Notes: generated by a model not told the origin, from the letters alone. A stretch of 64,000 nt of DNA from JAEELC01 sp963621965 (GCA_963621965.1 CAVFGN010000004.1:8047-72046); one strand, 5' to 3'. Counted from the stretch's first letter, positions 17,734 through 27,030 are shown. Numbers and translations are program-made.

Positions 17734-17982
17734 TTATTTTTCTAGTAATTCTGCAATCTCATCAATAGCTTTTTCAGCTTGATCTCCTTGAGCTACAACT
17801 ACAACGTTTTCACCTTGAGGTACAGCTAAACTCATTAAACCTAATATAGATTTTACATCTACTACCTTATCATGATAGTGAAGTGTAATATCTACAGAGT
17901 ATTTGCTAGCGGCTTGAACAACTTTAGCAGCTAGAGAGGCATGTAATCCTACTGTACTTTTAACAACAATTTTCTTTTCCAT
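17734..17982 (-). CDS. HPr-family phosphocarrier with atypical active-site motif
   Basis: At 82 residues it has the length and pattern of HPr: GLHA at 12-15 with His14 (equivalent to phosphorylatable His15) and VDVKSILGLMSL with Ser45 (equivalent to regulatory Ser46). The normally near-invariant Arg17-Pro18 pair after the histidine is replaced by Ser16-Leu17 (GLHASLAAK instead of GLHARPAA). It is not Crh, which lacks the histidine. It could be a working HPr with altered partner kinetics or a mainly regulatory HPr(Ser-P) protein. It sits between pgk and tpiA, an unusual place for HPr, with GAGG upstream. Confidence 0.85.
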   Translation of the reverse strand: MEKKIVVKSTVGLHASLAAKVVQAASKYSVDITLHYHDKVVDVKSILGLMSLAVPQGENVVVVAQGDQAEKAIDEIAELLEK

Positions 17983-18018
17983 CTTTAAAAACCTCTTTTC
18001 TTCTTTCTTTTTCTTTTT

Positions 18019-19242
18019 TTATTTTTCGCTAATACAAGTAATACCAGGTAAAGCTTTTCCTTCTAAGTATTCAAGGCTAGCTCCACCACCTGTTGAAATG
18101 TGAGAAACCTTATCTCCATATCCTAATTGGTTAGCAGCTGCAGCTGAATCACCACCACCGATTATAGTAGCAGCACCTTCTGTTGTTAACTTAGCTAATA
18201 AATCACAAACACCAATAGTTCCATGTGCATAATTCTTCATTTCAAATACACCCATTGGTCCATTCCAAACAACAGTTTTTGCTCCTGCTAATTCTTTTGC
18301 AAATAATTCAAGAGTTTTAGGTCCGATATCTAAGCCCATGTCGCTTGAAGCAAATTCATCAACAGACTTTGCAACACCAGGAACATCTTCAAACTTATCA
18401 TTAACAACAGCATCAACAGGTAATACAATCTTACCATTAGCTTTCTTTAATAAAGAAGCAGCTAGATCAACAAATTCTTGTTCCTCGCAACGGCTTGAAC
18501 CAATGTTCTTACCCATAGCCTTTAAGAATGTGAACATCATAGCGCCACCAACTAAAATCTTATCAGCCTTTTCGATTAATGCTTCAATAACACCAATCTT
18601 ATCACTAACTTTTGATCCACCCATAATAGCAACATATGGTCTCTTAGGATTATCTACAGCGCCGCCAATAAATTTGATTTCCTTTTCAAGTAAGAAACCG
18701 GCAGCTGATTTACCTTCACCGATGTGGCTTGCAATACCAACATTTGAAGCAGCAGCTCTATGTGCTGTACCAAATGCATCGTTTACGAATAAATCGCCTA
18801 AACTTGCCCAGTAAGCACCAAGTGCATCATCATTCTTAGATTCCTTCTTAACTTCTTTGTTTAGAGCAACATCGAAATCCTCGTTACGAGTATTGGCAAA
18901 CATAACAATTTCGCCGTTCTTCATAGAAGCAATTGCATCTTCTAATTCTTTACCACGAGTTTGGTTGACAAATGTTACTTTCTTACCAATTTCCTTTTCA
19001 AGCTCTAAAGCTACAGGAGCTATATCATTTTTCTTTATATCATCTAAAGTCTTTACTCTACCAAGATGTGAGAAAACGATAGCCTTTCCACCATTTTCAA
19101 TAACATACTTTATAGTAGGAAGAGCAGCTACAACACGTGTATTATCAGTGATTTTACCATCTTTCATAGGTACGTTGAAATCAACACGAATTAATACTTT
19201 CTTTCCAGCTACATCTAAATCAGTTAAAACTTTTTTAGCCAT
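18019..19242 (-). CDS. pgk: Phosphoglycerate kinase
   Basis: A 407-residue protein with N-domain signature VLIRVDFNVPMKDGKI, substrate-binding HLGR, central GGSKVSDKIGVIEALI and C-domain GGGDSAAAANQLG for nucleotide binding. It makes ATP from 1,3-bisphosphoglycerate in glycolysis. A GGAGG lies before the ATG, and a consensus promoter upstream (19286-19314) makes it the first gene of the pgk-HPr-tpiA unit. Its length is usual for the family. No gap gene is adjacent. Confidence 0.98.
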   Translation of the reverse strand: MAKKVLTDLDVAGKKVLIRVDFNVPMKDGKITDNTRVVAALPTIKYVIENGGKAIVFSHLGRVKTLDDIKKNDIAPVALELEKEIGKKVTFVNQTRGKELEDAIASMKNGEIVMFANTRNEDFDVALNKEVKKESKNDDALGAYWASLGDLFVNDAFGTAHRAAASNVGIASHIGEGKSAAGFLLEKEIKFIGGAVDNPKRPYVAIMGGSKVSDKIGVIEALIEKADKILVGGAMMFTFLKAMGKNIGSSRCEEQEFVDLAASLLKKANGKIVLPVDAVVNDKFEDVPGVAKSVDEFASSDMGLDIGPKTLELFAKELAGAKTVVWNGPMGVFEMKNYAHGTIGVCDLLAKLTTEGAATIIGGGDSAAAANQLGYGDKVSHISTGGGASLEYLEGKALPGITCISEK

Positions 19243-19285
19243 ATTATAATTTCCTCCAAATATTTAAGTGTTATACACTATAATA

Positions 19286-19314
19286 ATTATAGCATTTTTA
19301 AAATAACTAGTAAA
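19286..19314 (-). promoter_or_regulatory. Promoter of the pgk unit
   Basis: On the minus strand, -35 TTTACT (19309-19314) and -10 TATAAT (19286-19291) are separated by 17 nt. Confidence 0.75.
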
Positions 19315-19324
19315 TTAGAAAAAG

Positions 19325-19350
19325 AAAAAATGCCACCACAAAGGTGACAT
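19325..19350 (-). terminator. Terminator after the sugar ABC ATPase
   Basis: On the minus strand the stem ATGTCACC / GGTGGCAT, with one T-G wobble, runs into six T. It is just upstream of the pgk promoter. Confidence 0.8.
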
Positions 19351-19369
19351 TATTTAAATATTATTAAAA

Positions 19370-20485
19370 TTAACAAAGTTCAAGGTTCATTTCTGTTTCA
19401 ACATCGAAGAAATGGCACTTGTTCATATCAAATACTAATTTAACTTCTGAATCAAATGTTAAATCTGAACGAGAAGGAACTGAAGCGATAACTGAGTCAC
19501 CTGATACTTCTGTATAAATGTTAGTTTCACTACCAAGTAATTCGCTAATCTTTACCTTGCATGTTACAACAGCATTAGGGTAAGTTTCAAATAAGATAGG
19601 TTCTGAATCATCATGGATATCTTCAGGACGAATACCTAAATAAATTTCTTTATTTAAGTAACCCTTTTCTTTAATTAATTCAACTTTTCCTTGTGGTACT
19701 TCAATAGTTGTACCATCTTTTGCAGTAAAGATACCATTTTCACTAACTGTACCATGAATGAAGTTCATTGGAGGTGTACCAATGAATCCACCAACGAATA
19801 TATTAGCTGGGTGATCATATACTTCTTTTGGTTTTCCTACTTGTTGAATACGTCCTAATTTCATAACTACAATCTTAGTAGCCATTGTCATGGCTTCGAT
19901 TTGGTCATGTGTTACGTAAATAGTAGTCGCATTTAATCTCTTATGTAACTTAATTAATTCACCACGAGTTGAAACACGTAATTTTGCATCTAGGTTTGAT
20001 AAAGGTTCATCCATTAAGAATACACGCGCATGACGTACAATCGCACGACCAAGCGCAACACGTTGTTGTTGACCACCTGATAAGTCTCTTGGTTTTCTCT
20101 TTAAATATGGATCAAGACCTAGAATATGTGAAGCTTCACGAACACGGTGATTAATTTCACGTCTATCAATCTTTCTTAAACGAAGACCGAAAGCTAGGTT
20201 ATCATATACGCTCATGTGAGGATATAAGGCGTATGATTGGAAACACATCGCAATGTCTCTATCACGGCTAGGTACATCATTTACTCTAATACCGTCAATA
20301 AATAAGTCACCACTTGAAATATCTTCAAGACCAGCAACCATACGTAATGTTGTTGTTTTACCACATCCTGATGGACCTACGAAACAAACGAAGTCATTGT
20401 TATCAATTTCAAGGTTGAAATCAAAAACGGCTTGGTTACCATTAGGATAGATTTTGTTAATATGTCTTAAACTTAATGTAGCCAT
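19370..20485 (-). CDS. msmX: Sugar ABC transporter ATP-binding protein, MsmX/UgpC (MalK) type
   Basis: This 371-residue ATPase has Walker A GPSGCGKTT, signature LSGGQQQRVALGRA, Walker B VFLMDEPLSNLDAKLR, the H-loop in VTHDQIEAMTMA and a C-terminal OB-fold regulatory domain (about 235-371, with YLGIRPEDIHD). This CUT1 type often serves several carbohydrate importers at once, and it stands alone here without permease genes, which fits a shared MsmX-like role. GGAGG precedes the ATG. A cre-like sequence and a palindrome lie upstream, pointing to carbon catabolite control. Confidence 0.93.
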   Translation of the reverse strand: MATLSLRHINKIYPNGNQAVFDFNLEIDNNDFVCFVGPSGCGKTTTLRMVAGLEDISSGDLFIDGIRVNDVPSRDRDIAMCFQSYALYPHMSVYDNLAFGLRLRKIDRREINHRVREASHILGLDPYLKRKPRDLSGGQQQRVALGRAIVRHARVFLMDEPLSNLDAKLRVSTRGELIKLHKRLNATTIYVTHDQIEAMTMATKIVVMKLGRIQQVGKPKEVYDHPANIFVGGFIGTPPMNFIHGTVSENGIFTAKDGTTIEVPQGKVELIKEKGYLNKEIYLGIRPEDIHDDSEPILFETYPNAVVTCKVKISELLGSETNIYTEVSGDSVIASVPSRSDLTFDSEVKLVFDMNKCHFFDVETEMNLELC

Positions 20486-20518
20486 AAACTACCTCCATAA
20501 TACACAAATTATTATATA

Positions 20519-20532
20519 AAAAAACGCTTTCA
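20519..20532 (-). promoter_or_regulatory. Candidate cre (CcpA) site upstream of msmX
   Basis: On the minus strand TGAAAGCGTTTTTT matches eight of the ten defined positions of the cre consensus TGWNANCGNTNWCA; the last two differ. It overlaps the likely promoter region of msmX. Binding by CcpA with HPr(Ser-P) is inferred. Confidence 0.4.
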
Positions 20533-20539
20533 AAATAAA

Positions 20540-20554
20540 TGTGCAAAGTGCACA
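20540..20554. repeat. Palindrome TGTGCA-AAG-TGCACA between GH28 and msmX
   Basis: Perfect 6-bp arms surround a 3-bp centre, just after the GH28 stop. No T-run follows, so it is more likely an operator than a terminator. The binding factor is unknown. Confidence 0.45.
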
Positions 20555-20557
20555 AAT

Positions 20558-21802
20558 TTAAAATTTCTCTTTTTTTATATTATCAAATTTAGAATTTATT
20601 AATTCAAGTTCAGGTTCACCTTTAACAAATAAATCATAAAATAATCCTTCACAAACGTTATAAACTGAAGGTCTTAAGTCTAAATCTTTTTTAGGCCAAG
20701 ATGTCTTATCTTTTATTTCTACTTTAACATTATCAAAGGTAATATGTTTGTTGTTATTTCCAACGATAGTTATACCGTTTTCAGATGAAGCTTCTATATC
20801 TTTAAAGAGTATGTTATCAACAATACCCTCTTTAGAATCTTCTTTTCTTTTAACATTAGTTATAGAAATTGGCTCGCTTCTTCCCCACCAGTGAAGGGGC
20901 GAAACTAAGTGCGAATTAATCTTTATACGTTCAAATTTAGAGTTAGTTAAGGAGCCACCATCACGTAACATAATAGAAATGCCTCTATTTGTATCAATTA
21001 CATTTACATCATGTACATAAATATTGTTGAAATCTGAAAAAGACTCAGTACCGATTTTAATCGCAGCACATGTGGACTTAAGTGTACAATTGTAAATTTC
21101 AACATTCTCTGTTGGACCATATGCAAGTGAATAGTTAGTAGATTTTAAAACAATACAATCATCAGCACAGCTAATATTACAGTTTCTAATTATTAAATTC
21201 TTTGTATGATCAGGATCAATACCATCACTATTTGTAAATATAGGATTATTATTAATTCTAATGGAATCTATTAATACATTTTCACATCCTACTAAATGCA
21301 CAGTCCAGAATGCGCTACGTTCTAAGGAAACATTTAATAATTTAACATTAGTACATTTTTCTAAATAAATTAACGGAGTACGAGGGTAAATTATTCCTTC
21401 GATATGATATTTAGTAATCTTACCGTAGAATAATTCTTCAGAACCATCAATGACGCCATCTCCGTCAATTACCACATTATCTAAGTCAAAACCAAAAATA
21501 AAATATTTTGAAGGCTTACCATTATAAAAGCAATCTTCCCATGTATTTCTTGTAATCACTTTATTGCCTGATTCAAATGAATAAAAGTCTTCTTCATTAT
21601 CACTAAGTTTGATAATTGCGCCTTTAGATAAATAAACATTAGCATTATTAGTTAAATAGATTGTGCCACACTTATAAATGCCTTCTTCAATAATTAAACG
21701 ATCTTTATTTTTTGCACATTCTTCTATAGCACGTGTTAAAATTTTACCATCATTGTTCACACCATCACAAAAAGGATTAAATTCACTAAAATATCTGTCC
21801 AT
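20558..21802 (-). CDS. Glycoside hydrolase family 28 (polygalacturonase-like), cytoplasmic
   Basis: A 414-residue right-handed beta-helix protein with GH28 signatures NSDGIDPD (catalytic Asp pair region), SCADDCIVLKS (second Asp pair) and, further on, a YVHDVN-type turn. There is no signal peptide, so it should act in the cytoplasm, presumably as an exo-enzyme on imported galacturonides or related oligosaccharides. It lies directly upstream of the MsmX-type ATPase, linking it to sugar uptake. AGAGGTG precedes the ATG. Substrate specificity within GH28 is not readable. Confidence 0.9.
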   Translation of the reverse strand: MDRYFSEFNPFCDGVNNDGKILTRAIEECAKNKDRLIIEEGIYKCGTIYLTNNANVYLSKGAIIKLSDNEEDFYSFESGNKVITRNTWEDCFYNGKPSKYFIFGFDLDNVVIDGDGVIDGSEELFYGKITKYHIEGIIYPRTPLIYLEKCTNVKLLNVSLERSAFWTVHLVGCENVLIDSIRINNNPIFTNSDGIDPDHTKNLIIRNCNISCADDCIVLKSTNYSLAYGPTENVEIYNCTLKSTCAAIKIGTESFSDFNNIYVHDVNVIDTNRGISIMLRDGGSLTNSKFERIKINSHLVSPLHWWGRSEPISITNVKRKEDSKEGIVDNILFKDIEASSENGITIVGNNNKHITFDNVKVEIKDKTSWPKKDLDLRPSVYNVCEGLFYDLFVKGEPELELINSKFDNIKKEKF

Positions 21803-21861
21803 AATTACACCTCTATTAAAATATTATTACGTTGTTTAATTTTTAGTGGAAAAATCAGCCC

Positions 21862-21893
21862 AAAAAAAAGCAGGAATAAAATTTTTCCTGCTT
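21862..21893 (-). terminator. Terminator after the multi-pass membrane protein gene
   Basis: On the minus strand the stem AAGCAGGAA / TTCCTGCTT runs into eight T. Confidence 0.88.
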
Positions 21894-21899
21894 CTAGCT

Positions 21900-22817
21900 T
21901 TATCTATTTTCTTCACTTATTACATTAAAGTTTTCATCAACTTTAATAACTTTTTGATGAACTTTATCTAGTTTAGATAATATATCTACTAACTTCTCAT
22001 TTTCTATTTTTTCCATCTTAAGATTATTTAATTCTTCAAGTGAAATATTAGATATTCTAATGCCGTACACTACTTTTTTAACAATACCTGTAATGTAACC
22101 ATATTCATCAATATAATAATTTTGATCCATTCCGTTTAGTGCTTCTTTGAATGATAAAGTGCTATTATTTTGGTATAAATAAGTCTCATAATCAGTAATT
22201 ACAATAAAATAGTACTCATTTGTTTTTTCTTGTTTTGTTTTAACTTCTATACCTTTTTTAGTACCTATAAATGTACGAATGAATAAATATAATAAGAATA
22301 TTGAAATAAGTATAAGTACTACTGCAATTCCAATTGTATATTTAGTAGGTTTTGTTGCAAAAATAATTATAACTGTAGCTAAGAGAATTAATGCTAATAA
22401 AACAAATAGTACTCGTGATATATTTAAAACCACGTTAGATTTGCCACTATATTCACGTTCGAATTGTTTAGCGCGAGCTGACTTAAAGACAATATTTTTA
22501 GCATAGAACAGATATATAAAGACTAGGTATGCACTTAAAACAACAATTATATCTGCAATAAACAATATATACATCTGCATAACTTGATCACTAGTTACCA
22601 TTACGCCGTTTTTTCTATTTTCTTCTATTATGCTATCTAAATTAAACAACATTTCTATAGGATAAATTAAATGGCAAAGTACATCTAACGTAATTAAAAC
22701 AAATGCTATTTTAGGTCCTTTTACGCTTCTAAAAAGGCTAACAATCCAATATATAAAATAACATGTTAAAAATATAGAAATAAAGCTTGAAATTATTGAT
22801 ATGAAATATGAACTCAT
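21900..22817 (-). CDS. Hypothetical multi-pass membrane protein
   Basis: I do not recognise this 305-residue protein. It has about five hydrophobic segments (near 5-28, 38-55, 86-108, 134-155 and 158-180). A soluble C-terminal domain of about 110 residues follows, with an YYFIVITDYETYLYQ segment and a lysine/glutamate-rich tail, probably cytoplasmic. It is monocistronic: its own terminator follows, and the TldE gene upstream has its stop 70 bp away. No cysteine or metal motif stands out. Function unknown. Confidence 0.8.
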   Translation of the reverse strand: MSSYFISIISSFISIFLTCYFIYWIVSLFRSVKGPKIAFVLITLDVLCHLIYPIEMLFNLDSIIEENRKNGVMVTSDQVMQMYILFIADIIVVLSAYLVFIYLFYAKNIVFKSARAKQFEREYSGKSNVVLNISRVLFVLLALILLATVIIIFATKPTKYTIGIAVVLILISIFLLYLFIRTFIGTKKGIEVKTKQEKTNEYYFIVITDYETYLYQNNSTLSFKEALNGMDQNYYIDEYGYITGIVKKVVYGIRISNISLEELNNLKMEKIENEKLVDILSKLDKVHQKVIKVDENFNVISEENR

Positions 22818-22887
22818 ATAGACTCCTTTTTCAAAAATTTTAACACATTAAATCTATTATTGAAATATAAAATAATAACAGAATTAA

Positions 22888-24213
22888 TTATTTACCAGAA
22901 ATGTTAAGACCATTGAAATAAACTGAAGGAGATCCTACACCATATTTAAATTCTAGATCATTTCCTATAGAATTTATATCATTTAAAACTTCAAAGAAAT
23001 TACCTGATACAATAATTAATGTCACTGGTCTAGTTCTTAATCCATTTTCAATTAAGAAACCTTGAGATTGAAGGTTAAAGTCACCACTTATCGGATTAAT
23101 TCCTGCGTGCATTCCTTGAAATCCGGTTATATACACACCGTTTTCAACTTTTTTAAATAAAGACTCTAAATCGCGAGCCCCTTCTTCTAAATATAGATTT
23201 GTTGGTCCTACTAAAACATTACCTTTAATACCATCTTCTTTAAAACCGTTTCCTGTACTTTCTTTATTTAACTTACTTGCGGTATCAAGATTATACATGA
23301 AATCTACAAAAGAGCCATCTTTAACAATATATTTCTTTTTTGTATTAACGCCTTCCATATCAAATGGTATTGCATTAAATTCATCCTTAAAAGGGTCATC
23401 AACAATGCTTACATTCTTACCGAAAATTTGTTTTCCTGTTTTCCCTTTTAAAGAGCTCATATTATTAACTAAAGCAAGGGATGAAAATTGATCTTTAAAC
23501 GCTTTAAGTAATTCTACCATACATGTATTCTTTAGCACTACTTTATATTTCTTAGATTCAAGTGTAGAAGCCCCTAGCTGTTTTATAGCCTCATCAACAG
23601 TCTTTTCAATAACCTCACGCGTGTCAATATCTTTAAAATTTTTAACTTGCTTTGAATAATACGAACTTCTTGACTCTTCACTATTCGAAACAATAACTTG
23701 TACAAATAAGTTGCCAAAAGTAGAAAAAGTTTTTTTATCTAACCCTTCAGAATTTTTGATTTCATATTCTTTTTTAATTTCACTATAAGAAATCCTTACA
23801 TGTTTAACAAGTTCGCTTTTTTCTTTTATCGTGTTTGTTAAATCTTTAAAATATTCAATCTTGTCAGTTTTAGAAATTAAGACAAAATCGTTTTGTTCAT
23901 TAAACTTAAAATCCACTTTAGTTTCATCTTTATAAAACTTTTGTTTGCTTGTAGAATCTAAGTAATTTGACATTTCTTTTAAAGACGATACTACATGTGG
24001 GATATTTTCATCAGTTAAATTTTCTGCGTAGTAAGAAACAAGTTTGTCTTTAGTTAGAGCACGTATATTAGCATAAGATGAGTCATTGCATTTGTTATCA
24101 ATAACAGTAGAATCAAATAAAGAAAAAGAATCGTTGCTTGTTGATTCTAAAAGAATTTCTACATCTTTAAAACCACTTTTATTACATTCCTTAATTAATT
24201 TATTAAAATCCAT
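22888..24213 (-). CDS. pmbA: TldD/PmbA family protein, TldE (PmbA)-like subunit
   Basis: At 441 residues it has the TldD/PmbA fold but lacks the HExxxH motif, as the TldE subunit does. C-terminal GNGFKEDG and PISGDFNLQSQGFLIENG are characteristic. TldD and TldE form a heterodimeric metalloprotease that degrades unfolded peptides and matures some peptide antibiotics. The start overlaps the tldD stop by one base, so the two are coupled and in equal dosage. Confidence 0.93.
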   Translation of the reverse strand: MDFNKLIKECNKSGFKDVEILLESTSNDSFSLFDSTVIDNKCNDSSYANIRALTKDKLVSYYAENLTDENIPHVVSSLKEMSNYLDSTSKQKFYKDETKVDFKFNEQNDFVLISKTDKIEYFKDLTNTIKEKSELVKHVRISYSEIKKEYEIKNSEGLDKKTFSTFGNLFVQVIVSNSEESRSSYYSKQVKNFKDIDTREVIEKTVDEAIKQLGASTLESKKYKVVLKNTCMVELLKAFKDQFSSLALVNNMSSLKGKTGKQIFGKNVSIVDDPFKDEFNAIPFDMEGVNTKKKYIVKDGSFVDFMYNLDTASKLNKESTGNGFKEDGIKGNVLVGPTNLYLEEGARDLESLFKKVENGVYITGFQGMHAGINPISGDFNLQSQGFLIENGLRTRPVTLIIVSGNFFEVLNDINSIGNDLEFKYGVGSPSVYFNGLNISGK

Positions 24214-25601
24214 TATTTATTTCCTCCGTTACCACCAACAGTCATATTTAAAATTCTAATTGTAGGTTCTCCTACATTTGCACAAATTGAGCCTGATAAT
24301 GAACCACATACACCGTGTCCGAAAGTCATATTATTAGATACCATGTCGATGTTTTTAAGTGCGTTTGCACCGTTACCTATTAAAGTTGCACCTCTAACAG
24401 GTTTTGTAATCTTGCCGTCTTCAATCATATATCCTTCATTCACCGCAAAATTAAATTCACCAGTTAAAGGATTAACAGAACCTCCGCCAAGAGATTTTGC
24501 AAATAATCCGTATTTAGTAGACTTTATGATTTCATCAAATGATGATGTGCCATTTGCAATATAAGTGTTCGTCATACGACTTGTAGGTGAATATTTGTAG
24601 TTTTCTCTTCTTGAACTACCAGTAGGTTGTAATCCCATTGTACGCCCATTTTTCTTATCAATCATATATCCTTTTAATATACCATTTTCAATTAAAACAT
24701 TATTTTGTGTTTTATTTCCTTCATCATCAACATTCAAACTTCCCCATTCACCTTTTAAAGTTCCGTCGTCTATGGCAGTTACAATGTCTGATGCAATTTT
24801 TTCACCCACTTTACCTGAAAATACACTCAATCCTTTTGCAACACTTGTTGCTTCAAGTGAGTGACCACATGCTTCGTGGAATAATACACCACCAAATCCG
24901 TTATGAATTACAACTGGGTACACACCACCTACCATGTCGGATGCAGATAACATTGTAACACATGATTTTGCAAGTTCAGATCCAAATGTCTTTAAATCTT
25001 TATTTTTAAATTCATCAAGATCAAAATTTCCCCCAATACTTGATCTTATAGATTGACTTCTTAGGCCGTCACTTGCATAAGCAGTAGAATTAATTCTTTG
25101 AGTATTACGAAGATCTTTTACATGTTTTCCTTCGCTTGTAAATATTTCAATCTCTTGTGTTCTTTCCTCTAAACACACTTTAGCTTGGGTAATTAATGGT
25201 GAGTATCCGTAAATAGCATCGCTAACCTCTTTTAAATAAGGTATTTTTTCACTATAAGGAATGTCTTTATTTTTTCTTTTAATATTTATAACATTACTAT
25301 ACGCCTCAGTTTTAAAATCAAAATCAAAAACTTTTTGTGTTTCGTTAAAACCACTTCTTACCTTACGTGCAAGTTTAAGTAAACTCTCTTTACTTAAATC
25401 GTTTGTGTATCCATAAGTTTCTTTATCTCCAATAAGTAGTCTTAATCCTACACCATACAATTCTTCATTTTCGATACTTTCAACATGTCGAGACAAATAA
25501 TTTATACTACCTTTATAAGTATTCTCGAAGAAAATTTCAGCATAATCAGCGCCTGTTGTAAGTGCTTCAAGTAAAACTTCTTTTGCAATTGATTTGTTCA
25601 T
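24213..25601 (-). CDS. tldD: TldD metalloprotease subunit
   Basis: This 462-residue protein carries the catalytic HEACGH (His242, Glu243, His247) zinc motif, followed by the conserved SLEATSVAKGLSVF, and the glycine-rich RMTNTYIANG and GGGSVNPLTGEFNF segments. It is the active subunit of the TldD-TldE protease. TGGAGGAATTAT precedes the ATG. Nothing in the neighbourhood looks like a RiPP precursor, so its role here is probably general peptide turnover. Confidence 0.96.
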   Translation of the reverse strand: MNKSIAKEVLLEALTTGADYAEIFFENTYKGSINYLSRHVESIENEELYGVGLRLLIGDKETYGYTNDLSKESLLKLARKVRSGFNETQKVFDFDFKTEAYSNVINIKRKNKDIPYSEKIPYLKEVSDAIYGYSPLITQAKVCLEERTQEIEIFTSEGKHVKDLRNTQRINSTAYASDGLRSQSIRSSIGGNFDLDEFKNKDLKTFGSELAKSCVTMLSASDMVGGVYPVVIHNGFGGVLFHEACGHSLEATSVAKGLSVFSGKVGEKIASDIVTAIDDGTLKGEWGSLNVDDEGNKTQNNVLIENGILKGYMIDKKNGRTMGLQPTGSSRRENYKYSPTSRMTNTYIANGTSSFDEIIKSTKYGLFAKSLGGGSVNPLTGEFNFAVNEGYMIEDGKITKPVRGATLIGNGANALKNIDMVSNNMTFGHGVCGSLSGSICANVGEPTIRILNMTVGGNGGNK

Positions 25602-25670
25602 ATAATTCCTCCATTTTGAAATATTATATAATTATAAAAATCAATTTCAAAATATAATGCTTAGAAAACT

Positions 25671-25698
25671 AAAAAAACTAGTGAATTAACACTAGTTT
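25671..25698 (-). terminator. Terminator after the Smr gene
   Basis: On the minus strand the stem AAACTAGTG / CACTAGTTT with a 6-nt loop is followed by T-run. Confidence 0.85.
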
Positions 25699-25699
25699 A

Positions 25700-25951
25700 T
25701 TAATTTAGAATAATATATGTAGATCCTGAATTTGTAGGATCATCAAATATTTCTTTTAGATTAAAATCCTCTTTTAAATCCTTGCTTGATTTTAACCAAT
25801 CTTTAATTACACTACCATTATTAAATCCATGTATTACTTTAAACGTCTTTACTCCAATTTTTTTGTATTTATTAATCTCATCATATAAATATCTCTTTGC
25901 CTCTAAACGTTTGTAGCCATGTAAATCAATAGTATATATTTTTGAATTCAT
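25700..25951 (-). CDS. Small Smr-domain protein
   Basis: An 83-residue protein that is almost entirely an Smr domain: DLHG at 9-12, a helix KRYLYDEINKYKKIG and the second motif IHGFNNGSVIKDWL (variant of HGxGxG). Stand-alone Smr domains of this size resemble the C-terminal domain of MutS2 and have nicking or ribosome/RNA-cleaving roles. No helicase or MutS part is attached. The start overlaps the asd stop by one base, so it is translated with asd. Confidence 0.8.
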   Translation of the reverse strand: MNSKIYTIDLHGYKRLEAKRYLYDEINKYKKIGVKTFKVIHGFNNGSVIKDWLKSSKDLKEDFNLKEIFDDPTNSGSTYIILN

Positions 25952-27030
25952 TAATCAAAATATCCTTCACAAGCTAAAAGTTCGGCAAGCAGTATAGCGC
26001 CTCCTGCAGCACCTCTAATTGTATTATGTGATAAACCTACAAACTTATAGTCAAATATTTTATCTTCTCTAAGTCTTCCAACAGAAATTCCCATACCATT
26101 ATATAAATTTCTATCTAGTTTAGGTTGTGGTCTATCTGATGCGTCAAAATATGTAATAAATTTTTCTGGTGAAGATGGTAAATTGTAATTTTGAATAGGT
26201 GATTTAAAATTGTTCCATTTATCAATAATTTCCTCTTTTGTAGGTTTATTTTTAAATTTAACAAATACAGTCGCAAGATGTCCGTCACTAACAGCAACTC
26301 TTACACATTGAGCTGAAATCTTAATTTCGTTATTATTTACAATATGTCCATCCTTGACGTTTCCAAATATCTTAAGAGGTTCTATTTCGCTCTTCTCTTC
26401 TTCTCCACTTATAAAAGGAATGGTGTTATCTACAATTTCAGGGAATGTATCAAAGGTTTTTCCAGCGCCTGATATTGCTTGATAAGTACTTACAAAAACT
26501 TCTTGAATTCCATATTCTTTTAGAGCTGCAAGAAGCGGAACATAGCTTTGAAGTGAACAGTTACTTTTAACCGCAATAAAACCTCTCTTTGTACCAAGTC
26601 TTTTTCTTTGCGTCTTGATTACTTCTAAATGATTATAATTAATTTCAGGTATAATCATAGGTACATCGTCTAATCCACGGCATGCACTGTTGTTCGAAAC
26701 AACAGGACACTCTAGTTTTGCATAAGTTTCCTCAAGAGCTCTTATTTCATCTTTTTTCATATTTACTGCGCAAAATACAAAATCAACCGTTGATGCAATC
26801 TCTTCTTTATCAATAGTCGCATCTTTTAAAACCATTTTTCGTGCATAAGCAGGAATTTCTTCAGACATCTTCCATCTATTACTTACCGCATCTTCATATG
26901 TCTTATTAGCACTAGAACTCGATGCGGCTAATACTGTAACTGTAAAATATGGATGATTATTTAATAGCGTAACAAATCTTTGTCCTACCATCCCGGTAGC
27001 CCCTATAATACCGACTTTATATTTTTTCAT
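25951..27030 (-). CDS. asd: Aspartate-semialdehyde dehydrogenase
   Basis: The 359-residue enzyme has an NADP-binding GATGMVGQRF near the N-terminus, the catalytic Cys158 in VKSNCSLQ, and the C-terminal HNTIRGAAGGAILLAELL. Its length and SNCS context match the archaeal/fungal-type ASADH branch found also in many Firmicutes. It reduces aspartyl phosphate on the way to lysine/diaminopimelate, threonine and methionine. No other gene of that pathway is near. It is first in a two-gene unit with the Smr gene. Confidence 0.94.
   Translation of the reverse strand: MKKYKVGIIGATGMVGQRFVTLLNNHPYFTVTVLAASSSSANKTYEDAVSNRWKMSEEIPAYARKMVLKDATIDKEEIASTVDFVFCAVNMKKDEIRALEETYAKLECPVVSNNSACRGLDDVPMIIPEINYNHLEVIKTQRKRLGTKRGFIAVKSNCSLQSYVPLLAALKEYGIQEVFVSTYQAISGAGKTFDTFPEIVDNTIPFISGEEEKSEIEPLKIFGNVKDGHIVNNNEIKISAQCVRVAVSDGHLATVFVKFKNKPTKEEIIDKWNNFKSPIQNYNLPSSPEKFITYFDASDRPQPKLDRNLYNGMGISVGRLREDKIFDYKFVGLSHNTIRGAAGGAILLAELLACEGYFD

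Noticed and set aside
18338..18814. 158-codon plus-strand frame inside pgk
   Set aside because: Antisense shadow of a strongly conserved gene.
24638..24958. 106-codon plus-strand frame inside tldD
   Set aside because: It lies fully antisense to a conserved protease gene, has His/Leu-rich low-complexity composition, and no start signal.
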